Shown here: piece after piece, positions 21,961-33,850 of the stretch
Layout of the letters: every line of letters starts with the position of its first letter
Numbering within the stretch: the stretch's first letter is position 1
Assembly (NCBI GenBank): GCA_027924585.1
Contig: BSBM01000320.1
Span: 2,299,501-2,363,500 of the forward strand
DNA: 64,000 bases
Direction: 5' to 3'
Source: Larix kaempferi
Lineage: Eukaryota; Streptophyta; Pinopsida; Pinales; Pinaceae
Made by a program: the position numbers and the translations under genes
Notes under the pieces: model-generated
Databases searched by the model: none
Told to the model about the DNA's origin: nothing
The model's input: the letters and a program-made list of their open reading frames with translations, nothing else

Positions 21961-23259
21961 TGCCACTTCTCGGTTTGTTTTACCCCAAGTGCACTAGTGC
22001 TTTACCTTGCCCACTTGGACGCCCTAACATAAGTGGTCTACATGGACACATTCTTCATCCGTATTGGCTACTGCTGCAAGTTTGAATTTTGACAAACAAT
22101 CGTCAAAATTGAAATTTTCTATGCATCGCCAGGATGCCTCCCCGATGGGCCGTTCAACGGGTAAATTCATTCTCACTTCATAATTTAATTTTTTAATGGA
22201 TTAATTTTTAGAATTAAACACGAGATCAACCATGGCATCCAATGCATCAAAACAAAGGCAAGGAAACTTATATTAAGGGATTAGGAAATGCCATTTGTAA
22301 ATAGAGATTTATTAGTGAATAGGATGGACTTTTTTATTAGATTATTCAATAAGTGTTTATAACTATAATTCTCCTATATTTTTATAATTGTATTTGTACT
22401 TGTTATTCACTTTTTATGTCCTTTTTAATATAGCAATGTGAAACCCTATTTGGGTAAGTACAAAATAACAAGCATTAAGATAAAGGAATAATGCAATGTA
22501 CAAAAGAAGTGACTTTTGTAGCAAATCATTAGGACACACAGCTACAAGAACCATAAAAACGATAAAGTAAAAACACCTACGATAAAGTAAAAACACCTAT
22601 TGTTGTATCAATACCATCTTACAAAGTTAACGCACTTCTATTTTCCATCCATCCAAATTGTTATGATATATTGTTTAAAGAGTAAACATGTCCCTAAAAT
22701 AACAAGCTCAACATAGAAGAAATTGTTACCATGAAGTGAGAAAATTACTTATTCTTTAACATTGTCTAGGAAAGGGGAAAATTAATTTTACAAGTGTATG
22801 TCCCTATTTTAAATATTTAAATTAGTTATTAAAACCTTATTTGAAAATTTGAATACGCTCCCTAAGTAAATAATAAGATTTATAAGAAAGTACTAATTTA
22901 TTAAATAAATAAATATTTTAAATATTATTTATAAACACATTTATCTACATGCTATAATAACAAAAGAAAATATTACATAGGATTTAAATACAAAGTGTTC
23001 TTTGCACAAAATAAATGTGTGGAATTTGAAGCTTCATAAAAATTTGCTAGAATGCATAGCTTCATAACACTGTGTTAGGCTACAAGGTAAGGATGATTCC
23101 AACCATAAATTCTACATGAATTTCAAACCCTAAGTTTTGGTTTTGATTCATTTCTCAATTGGATGTCTTATAGTTATCTATCCATCAAAGTCCATTTTAT
23201 TGCGCCGAGAGGCGAGGCGCGCCCTCTAAAGCCAGGATCTTGTAACATGTGTTTGTCGA
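21961..23259. other. AT-rich non-coding stretch (unit I; equivalent 45706-47013)
   Basis: No gene recognised. It holds an imperfect hairpin at 22081-22113 (tttgaattttgac pairing with gtcaaaattgaaa, one mismatch) and a 20-bp direct duplication at 22560-22599. Confidence 0.5.
22560..22599. repeat. 20-bp tandem duplication (unit I)
   Basis: cgataaagtaaaaacaccta occurs twice back to back, at 22560 and 22580. Confidence 0.95.
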
Positions 23260-23670
23260 GTAACAAAATAATACAAAGTAAAAAGTAATAAATGTTATGT
23301 GGGCCATAAACAAAAAAGAATAATAGAAAGTAAAAAGTAAATATGAGACTTCTACTAGAGAATTTAGAGCTTAGGATTAGGTGGTAAATATTATGTCTGC
23401 CATAAACAAAAAAGAATAATACAAAGTTAAAAATAAATATGAGACTTAAACTAGAGACTTTACTTTTTACCTTTAATACAAAGTAAAAAGTAAATATGAG
23501 AGTTTAGAGTGTTTGTCGAGTTTGTCTAGTAACAAAATAATACAAAGTAAACAAAAAAGAATAATACAAAGTAAAAAGTAATAAATATTATGTCGGCCAT
23601 AAACAAAACACAATAATACGAAGTAAAAAGTAAATATGAGACTTAAACTAGAGACTTTAGAGCTTAGTAT
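23260..23670. repeat. Degenerate ~96-100-bp AT-rich repeat array (unit I)
   Basis: The block ccataaacaaaa...aataatacaaagtaaaaagtaaatatgagact (written here with gaps) recurs with starts near 23304, 23400 and 23597, about 96-100 bp per unit, plus a partial unit near 23530. The hydrophobic open frame on the minus strand here is a by-product of the repeat. Confidence 0.75.
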
Positions 23671-24268
23671 TACACTCAAGGAGCTATTCAAGGAGGTCGT
23701 GCTTGATAGAGCCTAGGATTTGGATCTGGGATGGTTTAGTTTGGATTCAAACTTAATTTTTTTAGTTTGTTACGTCCTTGTGTCATGAATGCTCACCAAA
23801 ATTAACTTTGGATACAAACTTAATTTTTTATAGTTTGTTCTACCCTTGTCTCATGAATGCTCACTTGATGACCCAAGGAAAAACAAGTAAAAATATCCTT
23901 TTTAAATGTTTTGACTCTCTCTATACTTTGAAATATTGTCTATACTTAACAAATTGATTATGTATCTCCAACAACTTTGTTTGGGATTTTGTTACACATT
24001 AATACTTGGCTTTAAAATCTGGACAAGTGTTATGGCTATTAAATTTTACATGCTTAGCAATTGTTGAATGTATTGTCCACTGCAGTAAAGATAATTGTAA
24101 AATCTAAGCTTATATGTTTATAATTTCTTACTACTCATCTCCATCGAACTTAAATATTTTCATCCTCTTTAGTTTAGATGGAAGAAGAATTGTATACAAT
24201 ACTTTAAAGTTGTCTCTACTCAATATTAATATGTTTTTGGCATTACTTCAATAACATTAACGGCTGTC

Positions 24269-24374
24269 TCTACCCATTATACATACAGAATTTCTTCAAA
24301 TGAGAAATAAAAAGATAATTATCTACCCATTATACATACAGAATTTCTTCAAATGAGAAATAAAAAGATAATTA
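24269..24374. repeat. 53-bp tandem duplication (unit I)
   Basis: Two units start tctacccattatac at 24269 and 24322 and appear identical in this copy. Confidence 0.95.
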
Positions 24375-25254
24375 CTTTAAATTATTGAAAGAAACAATGA
24401 AATTTGAAATACTACCCGTGATGGAATTTGTTTGTAACATATAAGTATGATTTTGCAGTTTTGTAAAATAAAATTATGCTATAAACAACATAAATATAGC
24501 ATTTATCTCAGCACAACTAATTCTTTTTATCGAGAAAACAATGTGGCCAAGCTCTTTCAGTTCTTCCACAGTATGCATAGATCATTATTAAATCAAAATA
24601 ATAGGGAACCATATAAAACAAAAAGAATTCAACAGTGTTTTACTTAAACAATGTAGTCATATTTAAACTACTGAACCACTGAGTAGATAGTGTCTCTACG
24701 ACATCCACACACAGCTACCATTCTACAGCAGGCAACCCTACATTGATTCTCAAAGAAAAAATGAGTAAACAAATAAAATATCATGATTGATTTGTATATT
24801 TAAAAAAGACAACCATTGCAATTTTGGCTCTAATCCACAGCCCCACAGCAAGCGATAAGATGATCTGAGAGGCATCTATAATTACAAGAACAGAACTCCA
24901 TGGTATTATTGATGATACTAGCCAATGACTCACCTCCAGTATTTGATGTGTCACCCTAGAGAATGGTCCATTTACAAGCCATGAACTATTATATGAGACA
25001 ACGGACTTGAAGCATCTTTGTGAGGTAGTGAAATGCTCGCAAATTATTTGTGTTTTTTTACGAGTGTCAGCATGCAGATGACATGTTTTTTGCGCACTAG
25101 AAAAATGTTTCACTTGCAAATCTTTTACATAGACAAATTAGTCTCAATTTTCAGCTTGAATTTGTAAGAAAAGACAATTTTCAATCGCAAATATTTTAGA
25201 GCAGCAAATAAGTCTCAAAATTTTGAGCATGCAGCCATTTCTGTCTGGCAAAAT
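24375..25254. other. AT-rich DNA downstream of the RRM gene (unit I; equivalent 48129-49008)
   Basis: No gene recognised. A 112-codon open frame on the minus strand (24781-25119) has no domain I know and lies in the transcript's likely 3' flank. It is conserved in unit II only to the degree that all sequence is. Confidence 0.45.
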
Positions 25255-25260
25255 TTTATT
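25255..25260 (-). terminator. Candidate polyadenylation signal of the RRM gene (copy at 25440)
   Basis: AATAAA on the minus strand, about 180 nt after the TGA stop at 25440-25442. It is the nearest consensus signal I noticed, but the region is AT-rich and chance matches are likely. Confidence 0.35.
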
Positions 25261-25439
25261 TCTGTAAATTTAATTTACATTTTAATTTTGTATCGGTTGA
25301 AATTGGTTATCCAATATATCATTTATATTATAATGGATGGCTTAATGGATTCCATTAAATCCCAGTTAATGTACGAACTTGGTAATGGCTAGGCGAGAGC
25401 AGCAACGCCCCAAATAGTAATTATGTTTTTAATCAACAA

Positions 25440-26030
25440 TCAAATTCTATGAAATCTACCAGTGGGAAGCGGTAGCGAGGATGTAGGTGGTGCAGTGGGG
25501 ACTTGGGCAGCGGAGGCGGTGGTGGTGGTGGGCCGTACGTAGCCGAAACGTGAATTAGAGGACGACGAAGGAGGACGTTGCTGCTGAATGGGGAGATTGT
25601 TATTTGTTCTTCTGTTAGAAGTTGCTCCGACTCTTCTGGAATTAGCTGGAGGCGGCTGCTGCATGGAACGGCTTGTGTTGTTGTTGTTGCGGTTCCACTT
25701 TGGGTGTTTCCTTTTGCGGGAGACGCTGATCTGTCGGGACCGGAGCATGGAGCCATTCAACTGGAGAGCTTTGTCTACGCTGTCCACATCTGAGAACTCC
25801 ACGTACGCATATCCCATTGGGTTCCCGAACTCACTTGTGGGAATGGTAATGCGGTTTACTGTCCCGCAGCACTCAAAATGTGTCTTCACATCTTGTGCTC
25901 TGCACCAATAGTCAACATTGTCTACGTAAACTGAATATCGTTCGAATTCTCCATCTTCTCCTTCTTTAATACGTATCGCCTCCTCTTGCAAATGCAGCTT
26001 CTTCCCCGATTTCTCAGAATTCATGGCCAT
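25440..26030 (-). CDS. PABPN1-like nuclear poly(A)-binding RRM protein, intronless, 196 aa
   Basis: One RRM spans about residues 32-107. RNP2 is VYVDNV (34-39) and RNP1 is GYAYVEF (73-79). The segments VDNVDY, HFECCGTVNRITI and GYAYVEF with a following acidic turn resemble PABPN1 (nuclear poly(A)-binding protein 2), whose RRM binds poly(A) tails in the nucleus and stimulates poly(A) polymerase. A basic patch, SRKRKHPKWNR (104-114), follows and could act as a nuclear signal. The tail (115-196) is low complexity, rich in Asn, Pro, Ser, Gln and Thr, with NSRFGYVRP recalling the Arg/aromatic tail of the family. Only about 30 residues precede the RRM, so the coiled coil usual in PABPN1 is missing. 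RNP2 has Asp where relatives usually have Gly. The start MAM is the first of two in-frame Mets. There is no intron, unlike typical plant PABN genes, so a retrocopy is possible. Confidence 0.85.
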   Translation of the reverse strand: MAMNSEKSGKKLHLQEEAIRIKEGEDGEFERYSVYVDNVDYWCRAQDVKTHFECCGTVNRITIPTSEFGNPMGYAYVEFSDVDSVDKALQLNGSMLRSRQISVSRKRKHPKWNRNNNNTSRSMQQPPPANSRRVGATSNRRTNNNLPIQQQRPPSSSSNSRFGYVRPTTTTASAAQVPTAPPTSSLPLPTGRFHRI

Positions 26031-26152
26031 GTCGAGTTATTTACTATCACAGTTTTTCTTTTCCTTTAAGATCAACCAATCTAATCTCAGTCTCAGCGAA
26101 AACCGAAACCACCCAGTATTTTAAGATTTGTCGCTTCACGGATTGTCGCCAA

Positions 26153-26160
26153 CATATAAC
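26153..26160 (-). promoter_or_regulatory. Candidate TATA element of the RRM gene (unit II)
   Basis: GTTATATG on the minus strand, about 123 nt upstream of the start codon at 26030. The leader after it contains a pyrimidine/purine-mixed stretch with no upstream ATG that I noticed close to the start. This is a weak match to a TATA box. Confidence 0.25.
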
Positions 26161-26283
26161 CGCTTTGGGATAGTAATTATATGGATCGATGCCTTATGGC
26201 TTTGGTTTAACGAGTGGTATTGTAATTATATGGATCAATGCTTTTGGCAAAGATGTGTATGGCCACCGTCGGCTAAACAAAAT

Positions 26284-26443
26284 TGAAACTGGACAATACA
26301 ATAAAAGAAGACCCCGGCCATCATCTAAGGTTCCAATCATTCAAGACAAACTTTAAATCCAACTGAAACTGGACAATACAATAAAAGAAGACCCCGGCCA
26401 TCATCTAAGGTTCCAATCATTCAAGACAAACTTTAAATCCAAC
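26284..26443. repeat. 80-bp tandem duplication upstream of the RRM gene (unit II)
   Basis: Same two-unit duplication, starts at 26284 and 26364, about 250 bp upstream of the start codon at 26030. Confidence 0.95.
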
Positions 26444-27785
26444 TCTCACTCTTCACTTTTAACCAAATTTCCTTTATCATTAATGATTAGAGACCAAGGA
26501 ATGGAATGTGAATGTGAATGTAGAATCTTTCTTAGAAGTACCACTAAAGACGAAAGGAGTGTGGAGGATACTTTGCAATGTGAGGGCAAAAAGTTAAAAT
26601 TTGCTTACATATCTTCTATCAGACTTTGGTTTTTAAAACTATGTAGGAGGTACAAAATTAAAAGTTAAAAGTTGAAAGAATCTTTGTTCCATCACTTTAT
26701 TTATTTAAATTTGTATAACTTTTGGAGATGTGGTTGTCATAAGATGGGATTTTAGCATTTTTATTTTTATTTTTATAGGAAAATGAAGGCATTCTTGTTG
26801 CATACATTTCCAAACCTTATTTTGTCTTTAGCATTAGGACCTAAGTTTCTAAAGGAAAATTTTAACATTAGATCCTCTTTTCCATTTTTAGGAATTGTCT
26901 TATTAGGAGCATCCTCTTAGTGAAAAACCACCTAATTGCCCCTAGAATATCACTTGGGGTCAAAGACCCTAGAGAGAGAACATGTGTCATGGTTGGAGAC
27001 CTTCTTCATAGTGCTTGAGGCCTATAAGGTTCATTTTCCTATGCAAATCCCTTATTTTTCCTTCCAACCATGGCCGAGGTCCCTAGACCCATCACAGATG
27101 TCAAAAACCAATTAATGGAATCCATATCTCATATCCCACTTAGAGGACTCGTGTGTTGCTACATGGGCTCATTCAAGACACGTGAAGTTCATAAGATTCA
27201 ACAATATTAGGAGGAAATTATTTTCCTTCACCAACCATGTTCAATGACCTATGACCCATCCTTACTGGGTAAAGCTCCAAACGGCAGCCATATTCAACCT
27301 CCATGCGAGACAACCCCTATAGAGGGTTTGTTTTGCGGTTTGCAGGTCTTCTTCATGGCCATTAAACCAAAGAAATGGTGTCTACTACCTAAGGCCCAAT
27401 TGTTTTCCTTTTCTAACTATAGAGTTAGATATATAGAAGGCCTTGATTTAAGGATTGAGCCCTTTGTTTCCCCTCTAACCATGTTTAGACCTCAAAGACC
27501 ATTTTCAATGCAAAAATCTTACTCATGGCACTTGTCTACCATGGCCTAGACAATGATTCATGGTGTGGTATCGAGACAAATTCTCGTTCACCACATGCGT
27601 TGTGGTTTAATCATGGTGCTTGTATCTCTCTAGTAGGATAGATATGTTGTTGTGGATCAATACCCAGGCCTTGAGGGTTTTAACTTGGGAAACCCTCTTT
27701 CTCGTTTCTGCTGCCTCGCACTTGAATGTGCAAATTCAAAAGCTGGATATTAGAGATCAAAGTGCCATCATTTGGGTTTCCCTTC

Positions 27786-28410
27786 ATTCCTCAGAGAATG
27801 ATGTGCAATTGTTTGGGGGTTTTGAGTTTCCATTGAATTTGATAAGAACACATTGGAAGCACAGCATTCCTCAGAGATTTATGTGCAATTATTTGGGGGG
27901 TTTCGTTTTCCAAACAATTTGATGGGAAGACATTGGAAGCACAAACCATTTTTCCTCTGCCCCCTGTATTTCCTAGAACATTACGAAGGGAGGCTTGCAC
28001 ATTTAATGATTATGAGTAAAAAAAAGGAGTCGAACATCAACTTCTTTAACTAGCTCTGCCTTTGTTGCTAGTGGAGCTACTCGCTTTGGTTCTACTCCTG
28101 CAGGAATTGGCTTTCTAACTGTTGCGGGGTCAACTCAATCAGCATCTTAGGGTTATCAGTCTTTACCTAGGTTGGAAACCCGGTGTTATCCATGGGAGGG
28201 CTCCTATATAGGGTTACATTAGGCAAAAGGCATGGTTTTGGACCGAAACGAGACTGGGGAGAATAATGTGAAATTTTTTTGGGTTTTGGTTTCCAAAGAA
28301 TTTGACGGGAAGAGAGTGGAAGCAGTACAACGTTCCTCGGAGAATAATGTGCAACTATTTGAGGGTTCTGTGTTTCCAAATAATTTGAGAGAAAGAGAGT
28401 GGAAGCATGG
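27786..28410. repeat. Degenerate ~80-bp repeat cluster (unit II)
   Basis: Unit II equivalent of 4053-4677: two pairs at 27786-27945 and 28250-28410, nearly unchanged. Confidence 0.75.
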
Positions 28411-29922
28411 TGAAGGAGCAAGGGCATTAGTGTCGGGTACCTCGAATATAAGCTATGACTGGATTTTTTTCTCTCTTCTCTTAAATGTGTCTTGTTTAGT
28501 TTTTTTACTCCAATGCCATTTTTTTAATTCTTTTATATCTATGACAACTCATGTTGATTCACTTAATATCTTATACAATCATATACACGCTCTAAAATAC
28601 ATGTAATACAATCCATAATTTTAAGCATCGTTTATGACCTGTCATAGTTCATGTTCAGTAGTTTCACATACTGTATATTTGTATGCAGTTTTAGAAAAAT
28701 CCAACCCTGAATGTGAATGCGATTCTAACTGAGACCTATTGTGAGTTGGAACAATGGTATTCTTGGGTTTTTTAACCTATGTCCATTGCAGCTTTTCAAC
28801 TCTTGCAAATTTAATTTAGAGCTTCTTTTTACCACTTCTCTCATGGGCCTTGGAAAGAAGCGTTTTGGCTCTTTCCAAGATCATAGGAGGAGGCCCGAAT
28901 TGTTTCATAATAAGGATAGTCGCCTAGATCAACGAGGAAAATGTAAGTAGCTTCCATTGTAGTAACAAAGTAGGAGCAGACATAATTGCAATGAGGACAA
29001 TGATTTCAACAATTGATGTGCTATTTAAGTTGCCGACAAATTCCTCCTTGAGCTTCTTGTGAGGATCGAGGCAGTCACTAGAGGACTTCATTGAAATATC
29101 ATGAATATAGAATATTCTTCCACTCCAACGTGGAACATAAGTCATTCTCTATATTTGACAAATACATGTGCTTTGTAATTACATTTTTTTCCTCGTATAT
29201 GGGTGCCTCTCGGTACATTGAGCCATTTCTTCAAATCCATTCCTCTTAATACTTTTGTATAGTATTGCAAATGGGTTTATTTGATTTAGTGATTTGTTGT
29301 AGCTCTCATTAGTATTAATTTTTCCAGATGGAATGTTAGATAGGTCAAAACGCGGTTTTCACACACCTGTCACAATGTTACCATTTAAAGATGGAAAATC
29401 AGAATAAGTTGAAAACTACAATATCAAATCCTTCTGTCAAAGTTTATGCTAGAGAATTCACACAATACAGATTTAACTATTCTTGAAAAGTTATCGCCAC
29501 AAGCTAAAATATCAAAAAACCTTGCAGATGTGCTAACAATTAGTATTTTCTAGAAGTTACAAATTTCTTTGCTAGTAATATCTTGCTTAGCAATAGATTT
29601 CTCTCATTCAATTCAACTCTTCTCTGATGGGTTCCCTACTTTAAATATCTATCTCTTCTCCTGCAAGATCTACTTAAACAGTTGTGGTTGTAGATTTCAT
29701 CCAAATTTTCATGTGTAGGGTTTGCGTATTTCTTTTTTTTTACATTTCATGCATGGCACTAGGCTTTGAAATCCTCCTTATTGTGGACGGTTCGTGCAAA
29801 TAGAGACCCACAGTGGCTTCAATGTTGGCATAATTTGGCAGGTGGTTTGGCCATTGGACGGTTTATTTTTATTGGTCATGGCCGGGACTAGTGACCGAAT
29901 CCTTTCCTACCAAACCAAACAT

Positions 29923-30085
29923 AGATTAATTCTCATACTTATTAGATTACCTATTAACAAGTCATTCTCATCCCGTCCTTATCGAAAAAAAGAGTCATTA
30001 TAATAGATTAATTCTCATACTTATTAGATTTCCTATTAAAAGGTCATTCTCATCCTGGCCTTATCGAAAAAAGAGTCATTATAAT
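29923..30085. repeat. ~83-bp tandem duplication (unit II)
   Basis: Equivalent of 6190-6353, one A shorter in the poly-A run of the first unit. Confidence 0.9.
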
Positions 30086-33000
30086 ACTTACCTTCTCGAT
30101 GAGGTAGTCTTTAGAAGGACTGATTGACCGATATGTTATGTATGTTGTCATAAAGTCTTGTCTTTTCTAGCACTAGTGGCTAATTGGATGGATTCATTGA
30201 TTAGGAAAGTGACAAGTGAAAGCTATGTTATATTTCATCAGAAGCGAAGTATTCTTTCCTTACTGTCTTTGTGCCTTTTGAAAAACGGCAATAAGGTATT
30301 TCCTCACGGGCGATAGCGATGTAATCTTTATTATTCCTGGTGAGTGGTAGTAATGTCGGCTCTCCCGACGAGCAACGTGTTACGGTTTAGTTGACTAACG
30401 GTTCTAAATAATATTGGGTCACCAGTAAAAATGGATAGGTTAATACACAGTAACATCACTTATTCCCAACGCAGGCTTTCCAAAGAATGGTGTGAGCTAC
30501 ACCAACTACATGCACACTGAATCACATGGACATTGTATGCGCTATGCGTAGTCTTCTATGTAATATTTATTACTCTAGATATATGATCCTTTAATGAATA
30601 GAAGGAAGATTAAAGAGAATCAAGATTTAAAGGAAATACCAAAATGACCTTATGTATTGTGACAACATCTCCACCATACTTACTAGATAGTAAATACCTC
30701 GCTACTCTAGATGCAACAATGATCCACCAATAATTAACAGTCAACAATGATTATGTAATCAATCTTCCAATTGTCAATGATGAATGTTATTCTTGGAGGA
30801 ATATGATATTTATAGCCCATGTTTGACAATGTTTTCACCGTGATAGAGCTATTTGAGATTTGCGATTTATCTGAGAGAACTAGCATAAATCCCTTCTTCA
30901 ATGAACTAGTGCATGCGATTTTTCTTGATAACTATTGTTTAATCTAATGATTGTTACCTTTCTTTTGTTATACAACGATAACAGTATTGATGACACCTTC
31001 CATAGGTTTTGCCAATAGATGGTGTGAAAACCGTAGCATATATTCTTTAGGCCGATTCAACAAAGTTGAACATGTACCTCTGGAGGATCCCGGACTACCT
31101 CACATTCATGTGTTAGTTAACTCTTCCGGATGAGGGACTGGTCTATCAATCTGGTACATATTTACCCGTGTTTAAAATTATTTTCGTTGGCATCGTTAAA
31201 TATGGAATTAGTTTCTCATGTGCGTTCCATTTCTTGTTTTCCTTCGCTTTAATAACTTGTGTCGGAATTCTAAACAGCTATTTTCTTGACAAGTTTATTT
31301 TAAATCCAGTGATCATTTTCCTTTTGGCTTTTATCCTATGCTTTTTATCATGTAAGTGCTGCAAAATTCTCTGATTTTTCTTGATTTTTTCAGGCTGTGA
31401 GGTTTCCATCATCAATTTCCTTAATTCAATGAAGTTTTGTTTCTAATATGTAACTCTCGGATACATGTAGACGAATCTCCTTGATCGAGCAATAAAGATG
31501 GTGGAATCCACTTAAGCTAGCTGTCTAACTCAAACCAATAATAAACTAAGTGCGTGCAGTTTCAAAGATAAAATAAATATAGAATGATGGAAGTAAATAA
31601 CAAGATTTAACTATTTTCTTTAAGAAATATTGTGAAGAGGGAGTCTGCTTTACTAGGGAGACTCTCACTCAATCACTCTAAGTTTTCTTTGAAGGTCTCC
31701 ACCTCCACAGCAATGGTTTTTTATAAATATCTCTAAGAATATATGCTTCTTTGCTTGGACTTCATGACCTACACTGTGATTCCAGACCAAAAGAAAGTGA
31801 TACTTCTCACGCATGCATAAAGCTTTAGATCCTCTAGTTTTTTTAAGAAATGCTACACTCACAGCTTGTGGTTCAATCTCAAGTCTTTAAATTTGGCACG
31901 CACATATTCTTCTCTAACTATGGTAGCTTCATGATGGGTTAAATACTCAATTAATGGATTTTCATTTTCAATCTAATACCACAATCCAAATCTCTCCCCA
32001 ATTTGTCAAAGACTAAATGTTTAACCCTTGATTGGCTACAACTGCAACGCTTGGTGTTGGATTAGTGATAAGCTTGCTAGGATTCTTCTGAGTTTTTCAT
32101 TAATTTCAATCACTTGGGATACAATTTTCCAAGCTATTTCTAATAGGTTATTTCCTCTCAATTAGCAACATAAATGGATTAGTCATTGGATAAACTTTGG
32201 AAACATCTCAATCTATCTATTCAATAATAAATTAACATTTTCACCAAGCTACATATCCAAATCCAAATCCCTAAATCTAAAGAATCAATGGTTTTGAAGT
32301 TTAATTCAATATTATTAGATACTTTTAGAAATGATGATGCATAATTTGAGCACCGCACTAAAAAAAGTGTTCATATGTGACTTGATTATATGGAATACAA
32401 ATTGGACAAGAGCTTCCATTTCCCCTATTTTACTTCTTCCCTCGGTATTCCCCATGCTTTCAAACCTCACCTTGCTACCATACCTACTCATCCTCTTTCT
32501 TCTTCTTCCATTATTCCTTCATCCTCACTTTTTGTATAGTGGTGTCACTATTGTAAGACACATTCCCATTCTTCTACACAATGTTGGGTGGTGATTCAAC
32601 ACTAGACCACCACTAAATCCTTATATGTTTACCAACAATTTGCACAATATTTAAACCAAACTCTACCCTTTAACCCCATATTGACTCCAACAACATCTCT
32701 CTTTTGAACCCTACCTACCCCAAGCCCACTCAGATCTTGATGTCTCATGATTACTTTCCAGCTCATCATGAAATATTATTTACCTATAACTATCACATTA
32801 TCACAACCCTATTTTGTTATAATGGAAAACATAATAATCTTCTCTTCACCACCTTGGTCAACTCTTTCCAGGTTCCAAAAACAATCCATGTATACCCTTG
32901 TCACCCTCGTGAGGCTAAAGATGAAGGATCCTAATTTTGGCTAGACAAAAATGTGCCATTGTTTCTTTTCATGGCATGATTGATTATGAAATTATGAATC

Positions 33001-33850
33001 TTCATAGTTTTGATTTAACTATCAGTATACCATATAAACATAAGCGCAGCACCATCTAAAATGCTCCTCCCAATATATATATCAATGCTCCATTTCCAAG
33101 CTTCCTAATGACCTGGCAAGTTTCAAATCTTGCGTGATTCTTTTTTCTGTGGAAATGTTTCCCTTGAGCATGGTCTGGAAATACGCTAGAGAGACTTGAA
33201 TCCTGGTGGAGGCAATAGTAGTTCCCCACATTCACGTCCTTGCTATCACCAACCACCTCCCTACATTCACTGACCTATCAAGCCACTATTGACAGCTTGT
33301 TGTTTTGAGTGGGTAGTGTTCAAGGATAAAACCTAACTCCATGCTAGGTATTAATGTTGTCATGGGTTGGTAGTTTTACACTACATCTGTTGCTAAGGAA
33401 TTTTCAATGATCATAGTGTATATGTTTACAGTGACCCTGATAAGTTAATTTTATTACTTCATTACAAATAACCACAAAAGTAGGTCAAGAAGACTAAGGG
33501 AGTACATCCAACATGGGTACAAAGTCAGAGCACAAGAACAAATCTTAGATCAACAATTTTTTTAGCTAAAAGTTAAATGTCTAGCTAGCTAAGGGAATAT
33601 ATAAAATATGGTGCAAGTACCAGAAGGATGCTAGAAACTTAAATGTCTTGGTGTTGCATCAAAGAGAGGATGTCAAATCCTAATGGAATTGGTTTCTAAG
33701 GACGAGGGAGAGAACTATGAATCAATTTCCTCATGGAATTCATCAATGACTATGAAAGCGCCAATGCACTGGGGGATGATATCCTCTCAGGAGTTGTCAT
33801 GGATGAGAGCTATGGATTCTCTATCCGGTGGAGATCGAAAGAGTGAGGAA

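Larger units (their letters stand above)
2175..25907. repeat. Tandem unit I (23,733 bp)
   Basis: Position 2175 corresponds to 25908 and 49674, and the correspondence continues across the whole unit (for example 10124, 33856 and 57622). Unit I carries the promoter end of the disrupted RRM gene, both solo LTRs and the 3' part of the next RRM gene. It has several private bases compared with units II and III, for example ttttcgcc near 2411 and gaccggaag near 4570. The true duplication junction cannot be set from inside the array, so these edges are a convention. Confidence 0.93.

Noticed and set aside
21654-22010. gcactagtg near 21990 as the missing right end of the CACTA-like element
   Set aside because: Beyond the five bases cacta/tagtg it does not match the left terminus, and the flanking three bases (ctt) do not match agt on the left.
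23260-23670. CRISPR-like array
   Set aside because: The repeats are degenerate, AT-rich and contiguous without unique spacers, and the genome is a plant's.
24781-25119. 112-codon minus-strand frame downstream of the RRM gene
   Set aside because: No domain, no promoter or poly(A) context of its own, and no evidence beyond length in AT-rich DNA.
25433-25756. Alternative minus-strand frame overlapping the RRM gene tail (and plus-strand frames at 25578-25911)
   Set aside because: These are shadows of the RRM gene: the RRM frame has the conserved motifs and full RNP2/RNP1, and these frames have none.
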